Shown here: piece by piece, positions 33,970-46,104 of the stretch
How positions within the stretch are numbered: the stretch's first letter is position 1
How the letters are laid out: the number at the start of each line of letters is the position of its first letter
NCBI GenBank assembly: GCA_951213105.1
Contig: OX578153.1
Span: 52,854,520 to 52,918,519 of the forward strand
Origin: Amaurobius ferox
Lineage: Eukaryota > Arthropoda > Arachnida > Araneae > Amaurobiidae
DNA length: 64,000 bases
Reading direction: 5' to 3'
Position numbers and translations under genes: made by a program
Notes under the pieces: generated by a model
What the model was told of the DNA's origin: nothing
The model's input: the letters and a program-made list of their open reading frames with translations, nothing else
The model's database searches: none

Positions 33970-34899
33970 TATACTTTAACATAATATCATAAAATAAGTT
34001 AAAAAATGAAAGAAATATACTTTTAGGTTTTTTATTGTTTTGAAAATAAATGAATAAGAATTAAATTGTGCAATTGTACATTTTAATGATTTTCTTACAA
34101 GAATCTGCTACTCATTTTTAAACAAACTGAAAAAATATTAAAGTAGGACCCATCTAATTAGAAATCTTATTAGAATTAAGATAGATGAAAAAACATAGTT
34201 TAATTATGCAATCCAGATGGCCACACAAGTTTAGAAGGGATATGCCAAAAAAATTTAATATTTTATTTTTTCCTAACATAAGTTTCATATTAACAAAAAA
34301 AAGAAATTAAAATCAAAGAATAACAGATATTAACTTGTATTTTAAAATTACAGCATCCTGAATACAATAATAATTATATGAATATCACTTTATTAGAATG
34401 CTCGTTTAGAACAAAAAGCATTCTTGTGTTATTTTAATATGGGGTCTCCTTATTAGAATAGCACAAGACATTCATTTAGAATTTAAAAAAAAAAATCGTC
34501 GGTATTTATAATAGGGAAACACAAATAGGTCTTAAGGGTATGCAATAAAAAAAATGTGGAGAACACTGATATCTTTACACAAGAGCTTATTGAAAACAAA
34601 ATACAGCTGCAAGATCAGTCAAAATTCCCTTTGACAGGAAACTTCTTATTGAAAAATATCTAACTAAAGAAAATTCTAAAATACTTTACAAAAGCCAGAT
34701 TTTAATTAAAAATCAGGAAATCAAAAGAAGCTGTCAAAAACCAGGAGTCTTCTGGAAAATATAGTAGGGTAGCTATGAATTAATAACCATCCAAAATAAA
34801 TTTTTCGCTAATTCCAATTCTCAAAAATAGCTTTAAAAATTTCAGACTTCAAACCAAACTTTTAAAATTTTTCACCAAACAAGAAATTTCTTTTAAAAA
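33970..34899. other. AT-rich intronic spacer, no gene
   Basis: Nothing recognised. Confidence 0.35.
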
Positions 34900-35432
34900 A
34901 TAAACAATTAAGATTAAACATTTTTTTTTTATCACACTAAAAGATGCCAAAATCACATTAAACACACTAGTGCTTTTGGATGTCAAACGTCTATCATCAG
35001 AGGCAATTGTTAAAAAAAGTAGATACACTGGCTTTATACTCAATAGAAAATCACGAACAAAATTTACATATGAATTGCCAGATTATACACGGAAATGTAT
35101 TGGAATGAAAAAGATTATATTATAAAATTGACACAGCAGAAATAAAATATAAAAATAACAAATTTAGATGTCTAAAAGTTGACAAAGATTTAACACTTAA
35201 GGATTCAGAATGAGACACCAAGCAAAAACCAAGGCTTTGAACAGGATTGAAATTACAAATGGAGTTACGGTAAGTATAAATAATGAGGAATTCAAAAAGT
35301 AAAATATTACATGGATTATTACAAATAGTTAAAAGAAAGGTTTTATCAAAAAAACAGAATAAAGTTATTAATAACAATCTGGGATAAAGCAGTGGAAAGA
35401 AGTTTATTATTTTTTCATATGCAAATCATATA
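34900..35432 (-). mobile_element. Penelope-like repeat fragment, copy 3, left arm
   Basis: On the minus strand: AATTGCCTCTGATGATAGAC with CTGATGA at 35000-34994, then AAAAGCACTAG and TTTAATGTGATTTTGGCATC. The part at 35120-35380 (minus) matches 22930-23060. It faces an inverted partner at 36767-36940, and mariner copy 3 sits between them. Confidence 0.45.
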
Positions 35433-36764
35433 CGAGGCATGTTTTTTATGTAAGTACCGTTTTGCGATTCCGCCGCCGCAGCGCTACGGTTGGCGTTCCG
35501 CGCATGCGCGCTGGTTACCTACATCTCTTGTCTACGCACTGACGCCATTACAGTCTGATTCTTCATTGTATACGTTGTTTACTGAGTGTTTAAGATGTCT
35601 CCGACAATCGTGAGTCCCGCCGATTGTGAAGTACGGGCTGTTATACGATTTCTTAGTGCTAAAGGCGTAAAACCGATCGATATTCATCGTGAGATCTGTG
35701 AAGTTTACGGACAAAACATTATGAGTGATGGAATGGTAAGGAAATGGGTGAGAGCATTTAAAGATGGCCACACAAATGTGCATGATGAAGAACGGAGTGG
35801 GCGTCCTTCGGTCTTTAATGAAGATTTGGTGCAGAAAGTGGAAGAAAAGGTGAGAGAAAACAGACGCTTTACAATTTCATCAATGTGCGACTGGTTTCCT
35901 CAATATTCTGGTAGTGTTTTGTATCGCATTGTGACCGAGAACTTGAATTACCGGAAATTGTGTTCACGTTGGGTTCCAAAAATGTTGACGGATTTGCACA
36001 AAACCCAACGTTTAGGCAGTGCATTGACTTTCCTTGAGCGGTACCACAATGAAGGTGAAGATTTTTTAGACCAAATTGTTACTGGTGACGAAACATGGGT
36101 GGCCTACGTCACACCAGAATCAAAACAACAATCCATGGAATGGCGACATTCATCATCACCCAAAAGAGTGAAGTTTAAGCAAACAATTTCTGCCCGGAAA
36201 ATCATGTGCACAGTTTTTTGGGACAAAAAAGGAGTATTGCTAGTGGAGTTTCTGCCTCGTAATGAGACAATCAATGCAGCGTCTTATTGTGAGACATTGA
36301 ACAATCTGCGTCGTGCAATCCAGAACAAAAGACGTGGCAAGTTGAGTAAGGGTATCGTTTTGCTGCATGACAATGCCCGTCCACATGTGGCTAATTGGAC
36401 CAAAGATCTCATCAAATCTTTTAAATGGGAAACTCTAGATCATCCTCCATACAGCCCTGATCTGGCGCCCAGCGACTACCATTTGTTCCTGCACTTGAAG
36501 AAACACCTGGGTGGTCAGCGTCTTCAAGACGATAACGAAGTCAAAACAGTTGTGATACAGTGGTTAACAAGTCAGGCGGCAGAATTTTATGAGGAGGGTA
36601 TTCAAAAACTGGTGCCACGTTATGACAAGTGCCTCAATATTCACGGAAATTATGTAGAAAAGTAGATTAAGGTACAGGCTTTCATGTAGAAATAAAATTA
36701 TTGCGATATCTTTGCACGTCTTTTTTTAATTCCAAAACGGTACTTACTTAAAAAACATGCCTCG
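35433..36764 (+). mobile_element. Mariner element, copy 3, 1332 bp, complete
   Basis: Inverted repeats and length as copy 1; TA flanks at 35431-35432 and 36765-36766. About five base differences from copy 1 by eye. AATAAA at 36691. It is inserted inside a Penelope-like fragment. Confidence 0.97.
35595..36665 (+). CDS. Mariner transposase, 356 residues, intact (copy 3)
   Basis: Same protein as at 11495 except P2S, R59H, R106G and R268W. The catalytic D165, D259 and D294 remain. R59H and R106G fall in the DNA-binding half and R268W nine residues after the second catalytic Asp, so this copy is the most likely of the three to be weakened even though its frame is open. Confidence 0.95.
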   Translation: MSPTIVSPADCEVRAVIRFLSAKGVKPIDIHREICEVYGQNIMSDGMVRKWVRAFKDGHTNVHDEERSGRPSVFNEDLVQKVEEKVRENRRFTISSMCDWFPQYSGSVLYRIVTENLNYRKLCSRWVPKMLTDLHKTQRLGSALTFLERYHNEGEDFLDQIVTGDETWVAYVTPESKQQSMEWRHSSSPKRVKFKQTISARKIMCTVFWDKKGVLLVEFLPRNETINAASYCETLNNLRRAIQNKRRGKLSKGIVLLHDNARPHVANWTKDLIKSFKWETLDHPPYSPDLAPSDYHLFLHLKKHLGGQRLQDDNEVKTVVIQWLTSQAAEFYEEGIQKLVPRYDKCLNIHGNYVEK

Positions 36765-36766
36765 TA

Positions 36767-36940
36767 AATATCAATTCATATGCAAATTTTGTTCGCAGTT
36801 TTTGATTGGATATAAAAACCAATGTATCTTCTTTTTTCGCAATTGCCTTTGATGATGGGCATTGGATGTTGAAATGTGCTCGGACATTTAATGTGATTTT
36901 AACGTCTTTTAGTGATCAAATAAAATCTTTTATTATTAAA
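36767..36940 (+). mobile_element. Penelope-like repeat fragment, copy 3, right arm
   Basis: CATATGCAAATTTTGTTCGC, then TTGATGATGGGCATTGGATG with GAAA at 36871-36874 and TTTAATGTGATTTTAACGTC. The same text lies inverted at 34925-35020, and the CATATGCAAATCTTGTT start recurs at 55711. Confidence 0.45.
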
Positions 36941-37090
36941 TGTTTATTCTTTAAAATTTAATTTTTGCACATGAAATTCCAAAAGAATGTTGGGAGAGTA
37001 AAATTGCGCTTATTCGTGAAAAACTGACAGAGAAAACTTACAGAAAAGTTCTTGAAAACATGAGAAAAACTCACAAAAAAGTTATCTTAC

Positions 37091-37196
37091 CCACATAGGA
37101 ATTCTTTCAAATCAATATCATCCTGCATCCTTTGATCAAAACAAGAATTTACGAAATTATGATACACATCATAGCACTTGGCAACCTCCATATAAT
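37091..37196 (-). CDS. Cysteine-rich protein gene, fifth supported exon
   Basis: Acceptor ATTTTCAG and donor GTAAGA on the minus strand bound 106 bases. Two bases complete an Asp codon with the exon at 43669, 34 codons follow (YMEVAKCYDVYHNFVNSCFD, then QRMQDDIDLKEFLC), and two bases carry over into a Gly codon at 28341. Three cysteines. The phases fit both neighbours exactly, which is the main support for this exon. Confidence 0.78.
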
Positions 37197-37209
37197 CTGA
37201 AAATAATTG

Positions 37210-38281
37210 TGGAAATATATTTGATTATGACATATATTTGATTATGACAAATATTTTATATAATAACTATACCTATAAAACAAGTTTATTATCAGCATAA
37301 GTTGAATTATCAATTAATGAAAATTCCACCTTATCAATTTTCAGATTCTAAAAAGAATTTTTTTTTTTAATTTTATAGTTTTTAGAACTTTTGCTTAAAA
37401 TAAGTTCTTGAAAATATATTTTGAGATTTCTAATATATGGCAGAGTTGATTAATATAATTAATTGAATTGTAATACATATTCAATATATTCTTGTGTCAG
37501 AAATGACTATGACAGGAATGACCTATTGGTTTGTTTTTGTTCCACAGAAAAATTAAAACTAGCATTGGAAAACAAAGTATGCATTATGCACATTTGGTTT
37601 CTATGCTCTAACTGGAAACACATTATTTTAAAATTTTCATTTACATTAGTAAAAACTAAATGTGTGTCAAGAATGAAAGATAATAAATATACTCATCAAA
37701 AATGAGTCATAAAATTGAGTTTTTCATTTACCCATTTATAGCAAAATTCCAAAACAGATGTAGAACAAAACTCTAAATAATGTTCTCCCACATAAAATCC
37801 CTTCTGTCACCATCTGGTGAATGAAAATGACGATTTTTTAAACAACATCGTAATGTCACCTTCTCAGCAAAAAATGTGAGAAAGAATTATCAATTTCACA
37901 AACTGATATTGTTAAAATTTTTAGAAATAGTTTTTAACAGGTTAAAATCATAAATTTCTTACACTTCATCAATTTGTTTAAATTACTCATGTTTTTGCTG
38001 ATGTAATTAGGGGATGAAAACTCATGACTGTGGGAAGGTGTCAGACAAGACAAATCTGCATTGTTTTTAAAAATCAAAATTGCATTTAATATTATCGAAA
38101 AATACTTCTTTCTTGAAAAATATGTTGCATGACTGGAATTTCCCATCGGGCACTCACAAGCAAAAAAAGCTCATGCACTGGTGCTTGCTGAACGTATAAG
38201 GTTGCGAATTCTGCTCTAGTGGATGCAAAAAATATTTTGGAGAAGTAAAATATGCAAAAAATATTTTGAAGAAACACAGTA
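37210..38281. other. Intronic spacer, no gene
   Basis: Short open frames at 37463-37705 and 37934-38146 lack any signature. Nothing else recognised. Confidence 0.35.
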
Positions 38282-39710
38282 CATACCTGCCAACCTGGGA
38301 AAATTGGAATGTGTAAAATTTTGCGTGAATGACATTTATAATGATTTCTTTTTTAAACTACACGCGCAAACGACATTTCTAATGAATTCAACTATATACA
38401 CGTACCTGCATTAAAAAATACTGCATTAAATATCAGGTTTACTGGTAGAATATGAAAATTCAGGACACCAGTTTTATAAAATTTCAGGACAATAAATTAT
38501 AAAGCAAAAAATATATAAAGGTTTTATCCGGTGAGAATTACTTTATAATGAAGACAAATATTTATGTTTGGCAAAACACAGGTTTTCACTAAAGAGAGTA
38601 ACAAATATTTATCTTTAATAAAAAAAAATATATATATATAGCACTGAATTATATTCCTGCCAAAATGGTTTCCCTTTTATTTGCCTAAATCATTGCTTTA
38701 ATACCACTTTTTGGAAAATATCCCTTCACAGAGTTTATACCCATTTTTTAAATAGAAAAAATTATATTATGCAAATATAATTAAAAAATTAATTTATAAT
38801 TAGCCATAATATGAAAATAAGCTAGTTTAGTCGATCTAATATGCAACATTTAAATGATGGAGATGGATGAAAAAAGATACTAACGTACTGTCGGCAATTC
38901 AAGTGAAGTAACTGAATTGCGCAATCGCACTGTTTATGTGAAAATAATGAAGAAATTAACCGTAATAATTAATCAGAATATGAAAATAAGCTAGTTTAGT
39001 CGATCCAATATGCAACATTTAAATGATGGACATGGATGGAAAAAGATACTAACGCACGCTCAGTAATTCACACGAAGTAACTGAATTGCGTAATCGCACT
39101 GTTTATGCGAAAATAATTAAGAAATTAACAGTAATAATTAATTAGAATATGAAAATAAGCTAGTTTAGTCAATCAAAAATGCAATATTTAGAAGATTGAG
39201 ATGGATGGAAAAAGATACTATTGTACTCTCGGCGATTCATGAGAACAAACTGAATTGCGCAATCGCAGTGTTTATGCGAAATTAATGAACAAAATAACAT
39301 TTTAGCGATTTATGCTGAATTAGACAACCTTTGAAGAAGTATATTTATTACTTTTATAAAATAAGCGATCCAGATCTTAATTTACGTTACACGCGGCCGT
39401 AAATCTCCGTTAATTTGATTGGCATTACCCTGCATTTTATTATGGATTTGCTACGATCCCGGAAATGGTAGATATTAGTGTTAAAAAAGAGGAAATGCGG
39501 TGTTTCCGAGGAATTATACTATGTCTGGTTAATTGATAAATTTCAAACATAAAAAGCCGGAGAATTTCGCCGGGGATTGATTTCCTATTAATGTTAAAAA
39601 ATTCAAATAAATGCGGAAATGCGTAAAATACAGCAATAAATGCGTAAAAGCGTAAAGAGCAGTTAAAATGCGTAAATTTTACGCATAATGCGTAAAAGTT
39701 GGCAGGTATG
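38282..39710. mobile_element. Unclassified DNA element, 1.43 kb, with a 6-bp target duplication
   Basis: The left end is CATACCTGCCAACCTGGG; the right end reversed is CATACCTGCCAACTTTTACG, 13 identical terminal bases. ACAGTA flanks both sides (38276-38281 and 39711-39716). The right subterminal region repeats GCGTAAA many times (39590-39700). Inside is the 169-bp tandem repeat at 38808-39315. No transposase frame is visible. A six-base duplication does not fit hAT, mariner or piggyBac. Confidence 0.65.
38808..39315 (+). repeat. 169-bp tandem repeat, three units
   Basis: AATATGAAAATAAGCTAGTT starts at 38808, 38977 and 39146, exactly 169 bp apart. The third unit is the most diverged. It lies wholly inside the DNA element. 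Confidence 0.88.
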
Positions 39711-39915
39711 ACAGTAGAATATTTCAAACAGACATATTGAGAAAGTTTGTCTAAAATTAACTAAAAATGTAGACTTACAGTAACATTTTAGACCAATTCG
39801 CCTTAAAATTAGTAGTTCAGGGAAGAGACAATTAAATATACCTACAACGTATTGATAACTTCACATACTGATATAACAAAATGCTATAGAACACAAAGCA
39901 GGTATTTGTTATCTA
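39711..39915. other. Spacer, no gene
   Basis: Nothing recognised. Confidence 0.35.
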
Positions 39916-41353
39916 TCTATATATACTAATTCCCAAGTATCCGTCTGCCCATCACGTTTATTTTAGGCCATTCCCGAATAGATAGTGATTTGCAATTTGG
40001 TATGTGGCTCGGTCATTCGATAAAACACTATGGAAAAATCGAATTTTTCGAAAACGTTCTGTAGAGGGGGTGCTCCGCATCAAAACATTCGAAATGTGAA
40101 ATGATAGGAAAGCATGCTTTGCGATAAGATAGACTTCAAATTTTGTGTACGGGTAAACCGTTGGAAAGGAAGAAAGTATGCAATTTCAGATTTCCAATAT
40201 TTTTTACTTAAAGGAGTGCCGCACACAAAAATTTTCGATTTTCCGAATAAATGAGAAACGGTTTCTTTAAAATTTAATAGAGGCTTGAAATTTGGTACAT
40301 GGACTAATCATTTGATAAAAACACCCAAGACGAATATAGTTTTTCAAAAATGTTCATTTTAGGGGGTTCTCCAGAGGAAAACATTCGAAAGGTGAATTGA
40401 TAAAAAAAACATGCTTCAGAATGAGGTAGAGATTTCAAATTTGGAGTGTGAGTAGATAGTTCTGAAGGAAGAAAGTGTACAATTTCAGTTTTCCAATATT
40501 TTCTATTTAAGGGGTTGCCACACACAAAAATGTTTGATTTTTGAAATAAAGGAAAAACGCCCCCTTTAAAACATGATAGAGTTTTTGTTGAAACATGATA
40601 GAGAACACGTTTCAGTTTTCTAATATTTTCTAATTTAGGGGGTGCCACAAACCCAACTATTCAAATTTCCGAATAAATGAGAAAGTCATCCTTTAAATTT
40701 TGATAGAGGCTTGAAATTTGGTATATGGGCTAATCATTTAATGAAAACACCCAAGACGAAGTTTCTCAAAAATGTTCGATTAAGGGGGGCTCCAGAGAAA
40801 AACGCTCGAAATATGAAATGATAAAAAGCATGCTTGGGGATGAGTTAGAGATTTCAAATTCAGTGTACGGGTAGATAATTTGGAAGGAAGAAAGTGTACA
40901 ATTTCAATTTTCCAATATTCTCTACTTTAGGGGATGCCGCACACCAAAATGTTAGATTTTTCGAATAAGTTATACACACTCCCTTTTAAATGTGATAGAA
41001 GTTTGATATTTGGTATATGGGCCAATCATCTGATAAAAAAACCCAAGGCAAATAGAGTCTTTCCTAAATGTCCATATATGGCTGTGCTGCAAAGAAAGAC
41101 ATTTTAATGGGGAAATGATAAAATAACATGCTTCGAGATGAGATACAAACTTTAATTTTGTGTATGGGTAGATAGTTCGAAATTAAGAAGTGTGCAATTT
41201 AAGTTTTCCAATATTTTCTCCTTTAAAAGTTTCTGCACACCAAAATATTCGATTTGCCGATTAAATGTGAAACTCGAATTATTCACAAAAATTTACATTA
41301 TTCGGGGGGTTGCTTATTACGAAACCATTGACTTTCAACAGGTATTCGGCTAG
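39916..41353 (+). mobile_element. Helitron-like non-autonomous element with internal repeats
   Basis: Starts TCTATATATACTAATTCCC, close to the TC-ACTAATA 5' end known for arthropod Helitrons, and ends TTCGGCTAG followed by T, matching their CTAG-T 3' end. Internally a unit of about 300 bp recurs (AATTTCAGATTTCCAATATT near 40180, 40480, 40897 and 41198) with GCTTGAAATTTGGTA and AAAACACCCAAGACG. A second copy begins directly afterwards. No Rep/helicase coding is seen, and no GC-rich 3' hairpin is evident, which weakens the assignment. Confidence 0.5.
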
Positions 41354-41850
41354 TATATACTAATTGCCAAGTGTCCGTCTGTCACGCTTTTTTTATGCAC
41401 TTCCTGAATAGATAGACTTGCAATTCGGTACACGGCTTGGTCATTCGATAAAACCCCCTGGAAAAATCAAAATTTTCAAAAACGTTCTCTAGAGAGGGTG
41501 CTTCATACCAAATTGTTCGAAAAGTGAAGTAATAGGAAAGCATGCTTTACGATAAGATAGAAACTTCAAATTTGGTGTATGGGTAAACCGTTCGAAAAGA
41601 AGAAAGTGTGCAATTTCAAATTTCCAATATTTGCTACTTAAGGGGGTGCCGTACACCAAAATGTTCGATTTTCCGAATAAATGAGAAACGGCTCCTTTAA
41701 AATTTGATAGAGGCTTGAAATTTAGTATATGAACTAATCATTTGATGAAAACACCCAAGACGAATATAGTTTTTTTAAAATGTTCATTTAAGTGAGTGCT
41801 CCAGAGGAAAACGTTCAAAAGGTGAATTGATAAAAAAAAACATCTTGGCA
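41354..41850 (+). mobile_element. Second, 3'-truncated Helitron-like copy, head to tail
   Basis: TATATACTAATTGCCAAGTG follows the CTAG of the first copy at once, and the next 490 bp parallel 39920-40400. It stops in the middle of the repeat unit at about 41850. Confidence 0.5.
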
Positions 41851-43229
41851 GAATCCACTATGCTACACTACAGATGTTTTCCAGCTTGCTTGAAAAACGC
41901 TGTGTAACTAAATGTGAAAAATATTCATTTAACCTCTAGCACTGTTTGAAACCCTCAAATTTCTTTAATGTTGCTTTACTAATAAAGATTTTTGCCCAAA
42001 TATAAATATATTTTATTTAATAAATAAAAATTTTATTACTTTTTACCAATAAAATATATGTATAATGTTTGAGCATTATTTAGTTCTGAAATATATTACA
42101 TAAGCATATGTTAGTTAAAGGAATGGAACTGTGCAAAAACATACTAAGATTTTAAAAATAAAGTTTAATTATAAATAAATTATAAATTTTACTACAGCAA
42201 ACTTTTAATAACAAAAGAGCATATGAAAGGGTGAAAATAAAAAAATAACATACGGCAATTAAAGTATAAGAAAAGTTGATATACAAATTCACAGCACTAA
42301 AAAATCACTAATGTATATTTTTACACACTACCAAAATTTCCAGCTGAACAGGTATTTTGGCAAGTACCAGACATTTAAATTGAACATTTGGGCTAATGCT
42401 GGTAAGCAGTGCCTTGTTGAGGTTGCCACCCTAATAGCATGAGAAAATTCCTTGGAATTTTTAGAAGCTTTTGAAATTTTCCAAGTTGGAAACAACCAAT
42501 CACAGCAATTATGCTAAATGTTATAGCAACTGAGCTGAATAGTTAAATATTATAGTCTCTCCATATATTATACTTATCAGAAGACAATTAAAATGTGTAA
42601 TGCATGAATACACAATACAGCCTACCATTCAAAAAATTAAACGACTTAGCATTTTACCAAAAATTAAAAAACTCCTTATTCTTCCACCTTTTAGACTTTT
42701 TTTTACAAATTGTCTTGATTTTTTCTTTTACTTCTTTAACAATTTCATGTTTCTTTCATTTTCCTAATAGGGTGGCTACCCTAATTGTCATTCTCAAGAC
42801 TTTGTTCACATCTGATATTTACATTGGATGCAATTTTTGGTACTACAGATATTGAGAATGATTTGATCACAATAACATGTTGTTGAGGTGTCAAACGTTG
42901 CATGATAAAATTGGGTGGTTTACACTACACAACTGTTAAATAAAAACTTGCACAAATATCATGCTACCAATTACCAAATTTTTTTTCAAAGTGGCAAAAC
43001 TTTATGACCAAAAAATTATTTTTATTTATTATATCTGATAAACCCTTTTTTTAAAAATATTTTATTAATTGCACAAACCAAATTAACATTGTATTAAAAT
43101 AATTCCACTATTTTTTTCAGATTATTGTATTGAAATTATCAGCATTTCATAAAGAGCAAGTAAAAGCATAAAACATTTTTATTAAAGTACCTCTTCTATT
43201 ATTTGTATGTAATTTAAGACAACAACAAA
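41851..43229. other. AT-rich intronic spacer, no gene
   Basis: Nothing recognised. Confidence 0.35.
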
Positions 43230-43420
43230 CTAAATTTGAACTTTCTGAGTACTCCGGTTCTTGAACTTTTCTCCAAAAACGAACACATTACTATGGCAGG
43301 ACCAGGACATGTTAGCCCAATACTCCATTTAAAATGTAAAGAATTAAAACGTCCTTCAAAAGATAATGACATACCAAATGTAATGCTACTGTGATTAATG
43401 GAATTTGGTTAGTTAGGGTC
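43230..43420. repeat. Dispersed copy of the 14-kb degenerate repeat
   Basis: TTGAACTTTCTGAGTACTCC, ATTACTATGGCAGGACCAGG and GATAATGACATACCAAATG parallel the repeat units at 13990-14420. Confidence 0.45.
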
Positions 43421-43668
43421 TCAAAGATTTAAATCACACTGACAAATACCAGATAAAGTTAAATAAAAGGTTGTAAGAAATTATATTATAGCAAAAATAA
43501 TAAAAATAAAATCTGTGGCTACAAATTTTAAGAAGTTGCTAAACGAATAAAAGTGGTTAATATGTGATTAAAGAAAAGAAAAATCCAGAGTAAGGCTTGA
43601 AAATGGTAGCACTTCTTCTATCACTGTATAATAATACACATTAAAAGAATATAGTTAAATTTCTTTAC

Positions 43669-43850
43669 CATTTTCTAACCGATAATGCACTTGGACTGAA
43701 TAAAGATTTTTCATTTCTATTGCTTCACAAGAAGGAATCTTGAAGAACGGTTTCACAAAATCAATTATTTCCTTCACAACTACAACTGATTCTGCTCCAC
43801 AGTCTTCTAACAAAACCTTAGAAGGACAGTTTTGGTATTCTAAAGATTTT
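43669..43850 (-). CDS. Cysteine-rich protein gene, fourth supported exon
   Basis: Acceptor TTTCTGTCTTGCAG and donor GTAAAG on the minus strand bound 182 bases: one base completing an Arg codon, 60 codons (KSLEYQNCPSKVLLEDCGAE at the start) and one base carried to 37196. Three cysteines (QNCPS, EDCGA, PSCEA), with a hydrophobic-charged middle that includes VVVVKEIIDFVKPFFKI. Good coding character: no in-frame stop in this AT-rich setting and matching phases on both sides. Confidence 0.82.
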
Positions 43851-43869
43851 CTGCAAGACAGAAAAAAAA

Positions 43870-44814
43870 ATGTCAAATAGCATATATAAAAGAGTCATCA
43901 AATTAAAATATGTAAAGTGCGGATACAACTTGATTTTCTCATACATTCATATTAAAGATTATTAAGGCTCACTTATTTCATAATCATCAGAATATTAAAA
44001 AAATGTATCTCTTTATAAGTCTTCAATCACAAATCACTGATTTAAAATTTATGAAAAAACTCTTAATCCATTTTTTTTTTCAAGTTGAAAAGTATTTTTT
44101 CCACATTGGTTACAAGATCAGACAAAAATAATTTCCTTAAATGTTAGTATAAGCTGCTATTAAATGTATTTTTTTATGTATCATTTTACTTGTTAAAGGA
44201 TATAAATGGTGTGATGTATAATTTTCATAATTACCCTTTCTATTCATGTTTATTTAGAAATTAAAACAAATAGGGTTACAAAAACTACATTGTTAAAATA
44301 TAGCATGAAAACTTAAAAGATTGGTTCCAGAATTTGATTCAGAATTTGTGCAGCCCTGATTCTAATCAAAAATTTGCAATAGGCAGTACAAGGCTATAAC
44401 CTAAAACAATTTAAACTGATCAACTTTATTAATAATACAACACTAGTCAACAGTCAAAATATATCCTTCTACTAAATAGTCAAATATAATTCATACTGCG
44501 GTTCAAATTATGAAATTCAAAGTTAAATCAAAATATTAGATTCAGTTTTCTTGATAATGGAACTAGTAATTGAATGGAAATTTTCTAACAAAAGAAAATA
44601 TTTTTGTAGGTTTTTATATTTTTTTATACATATGTTGGACTACCACAAGACATGTCCCAAGGTTACAAATGACTAGTTAAATGCAAGTAACTAACAAATA
44701 TATAGCACATAAGTTTTAACTAATTCAAGATTTTATAATCTTTAAAGATTAATAGTAAACTAATTAATACTATATTTAGTAGTATTAATAATAAATATAG
44801 ACCCAGGTCTATCT
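43870..44814. other. AT-rich intronic spacer, no gene
   Basis: Nothing recognised. Confidence 0.35.
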
Positions 44815-45350
44815 GCCTGCCTGGATCCCTTGGCAGAAAATTTAGCAAATAATTGGCTACGAATATGAGAACTTTTTTAAAACATCACCAAATTTATGAA
44901 TATGACTCTAAATTAACTAAAATGAATTGACAAAATTTAAAATATAAACACTAGTAGGATATTGATTTTAAATTATGGGAATAAATTTGAATTTAAATAA
45001 ATTAATAAATAGATGGCATATTAGTTATGGTTTCAATAGGATCAGTCTGTCTGTCTGTCTCACTTGGAAACCAAGGCGACTTTTACAAAAAGTCATAAAA
45101 TTAACAACACATCACCAAATTGATGAAAATGTTGCTTAATTATCGAAAATTTAATAATTTAGAAAATATACAATATTAACAATTATTTCTTTGATAATCC
45201 TCGTTGTCTTGAGGAAACTTAATTTAATATTCTTTATTTAAAATATAGTCAGTTTCACTGTTTATTAGACAGCTATATTTTATTAAGGAGTCTAGGGAAT
45301 CTAAATAAATTGTATTATGTTAGGGGATGGTATAGTATGTATGTTTTCAT
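44815..45350 (+). repeat. Dispersed repeat R2-related, copy 3
   Basis: Contains (TCTG)n near 45047-45060, CACTTGGAAACCAAGGCGAC, ACATCACCAAATTGATGAAA and GTTAGGGGATGGTATAGTA, in the same order as in R2 at 30480-30720 and the copy at 62990-63480. Confidence 0.5.
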
Positions 45351-45534
45351 AGAGAGTTGTATAAGAAATAGTAACAATACAGTGGAACCGTGATAATACA
45401 ACATGTGGATAACTCAACTACTTCAGTAATTCGACATATATTATCCACACAGTTGGCACAATACCAATTCCTATGGGACGCATGTTAACAAAAAACCACT
45501 ACAATTTGAACTATTGTATCACAACTAATCTTGA

Positions 45535-45815
45535 GGGCACGGTAGCCCATTGGTTAGCGCGCTGGAGTTGCACTCGGTAGGCCCGGGTTCGATTCCAGCC
45601 ACTGCCAAAACTGCCGCAGTGTTCATGCGGAGTACGATCACGTTAAACATGTGGGTCCAAAAGTCCTTCCGAGAGGTTGGTGGTAGGGGAAGGAGGGTAC
45701 GGTTCCTGTGGATGCCTCCCCCACTGGGTTCCGGTCTAAATTGGGTGGCACTTCCCGACCGTCCAAACAGTTACCTCACACCTTTCTGGTAGGTCGGACG
45801 GTCTGGGTTTCAACA
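45535..45815 (+). mobile_element. tRNA-derived SINE, full length
   Basis: The head has pol III promoter boxes: TAGCCCATTGGTTAGCGCGC (A box region) and GGTTCGATTCC (B box). A body of about 200 bp follows, ending in the CCGTCC/GGACGG hairpin, CTGGGTTTCAACAACAA. It is flanked by 14-bp copies of ACAACTAATCTTGA (45521-45534 and 45816-45829). A short open frame across it is incidental. Same family as the copies at 52247 and 58242. Confidence 0.93.
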
Positions 45816-46104
45816 ACAACTAATCTTGACAAACTGTCTGAGAGTTGGCCAGTTCTAAGAATTTGGCATCGTTGTTCTTTGGTATTTCAACATTTCTTTG
45901 TATCATTATTTTTTATTATATTTCTTCAAAGATTACCCTTTCTTCTTGTAACCTAAGCTCTGTGGTGTCTGTGATCTGCAAGTGGCGAAGCAAATGACAT
46001 GTATAAAAAATGCTACAAACGATTATATTTTGAATGAATTTGTCAATATTAGCTATGATCTTGGACACATAGAAGATATCGATATTTTGCAATCATGCTT
46101 CATT

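Noticed and set aside
45535..45610. Possible functional tRNA gene
   Set aside because: The A and B boxes are present but the sequence continues into a SINE body, and there is no clear tRNA 3' half with an acceptor stem.
45550..45956. Open frames across the SINE, repeated at 52265 and on the minus strand at 58401
   Set aside because: They are non-coding SINE sequence read in a chance frame; the pol III boxes and target duplications explain the locus.
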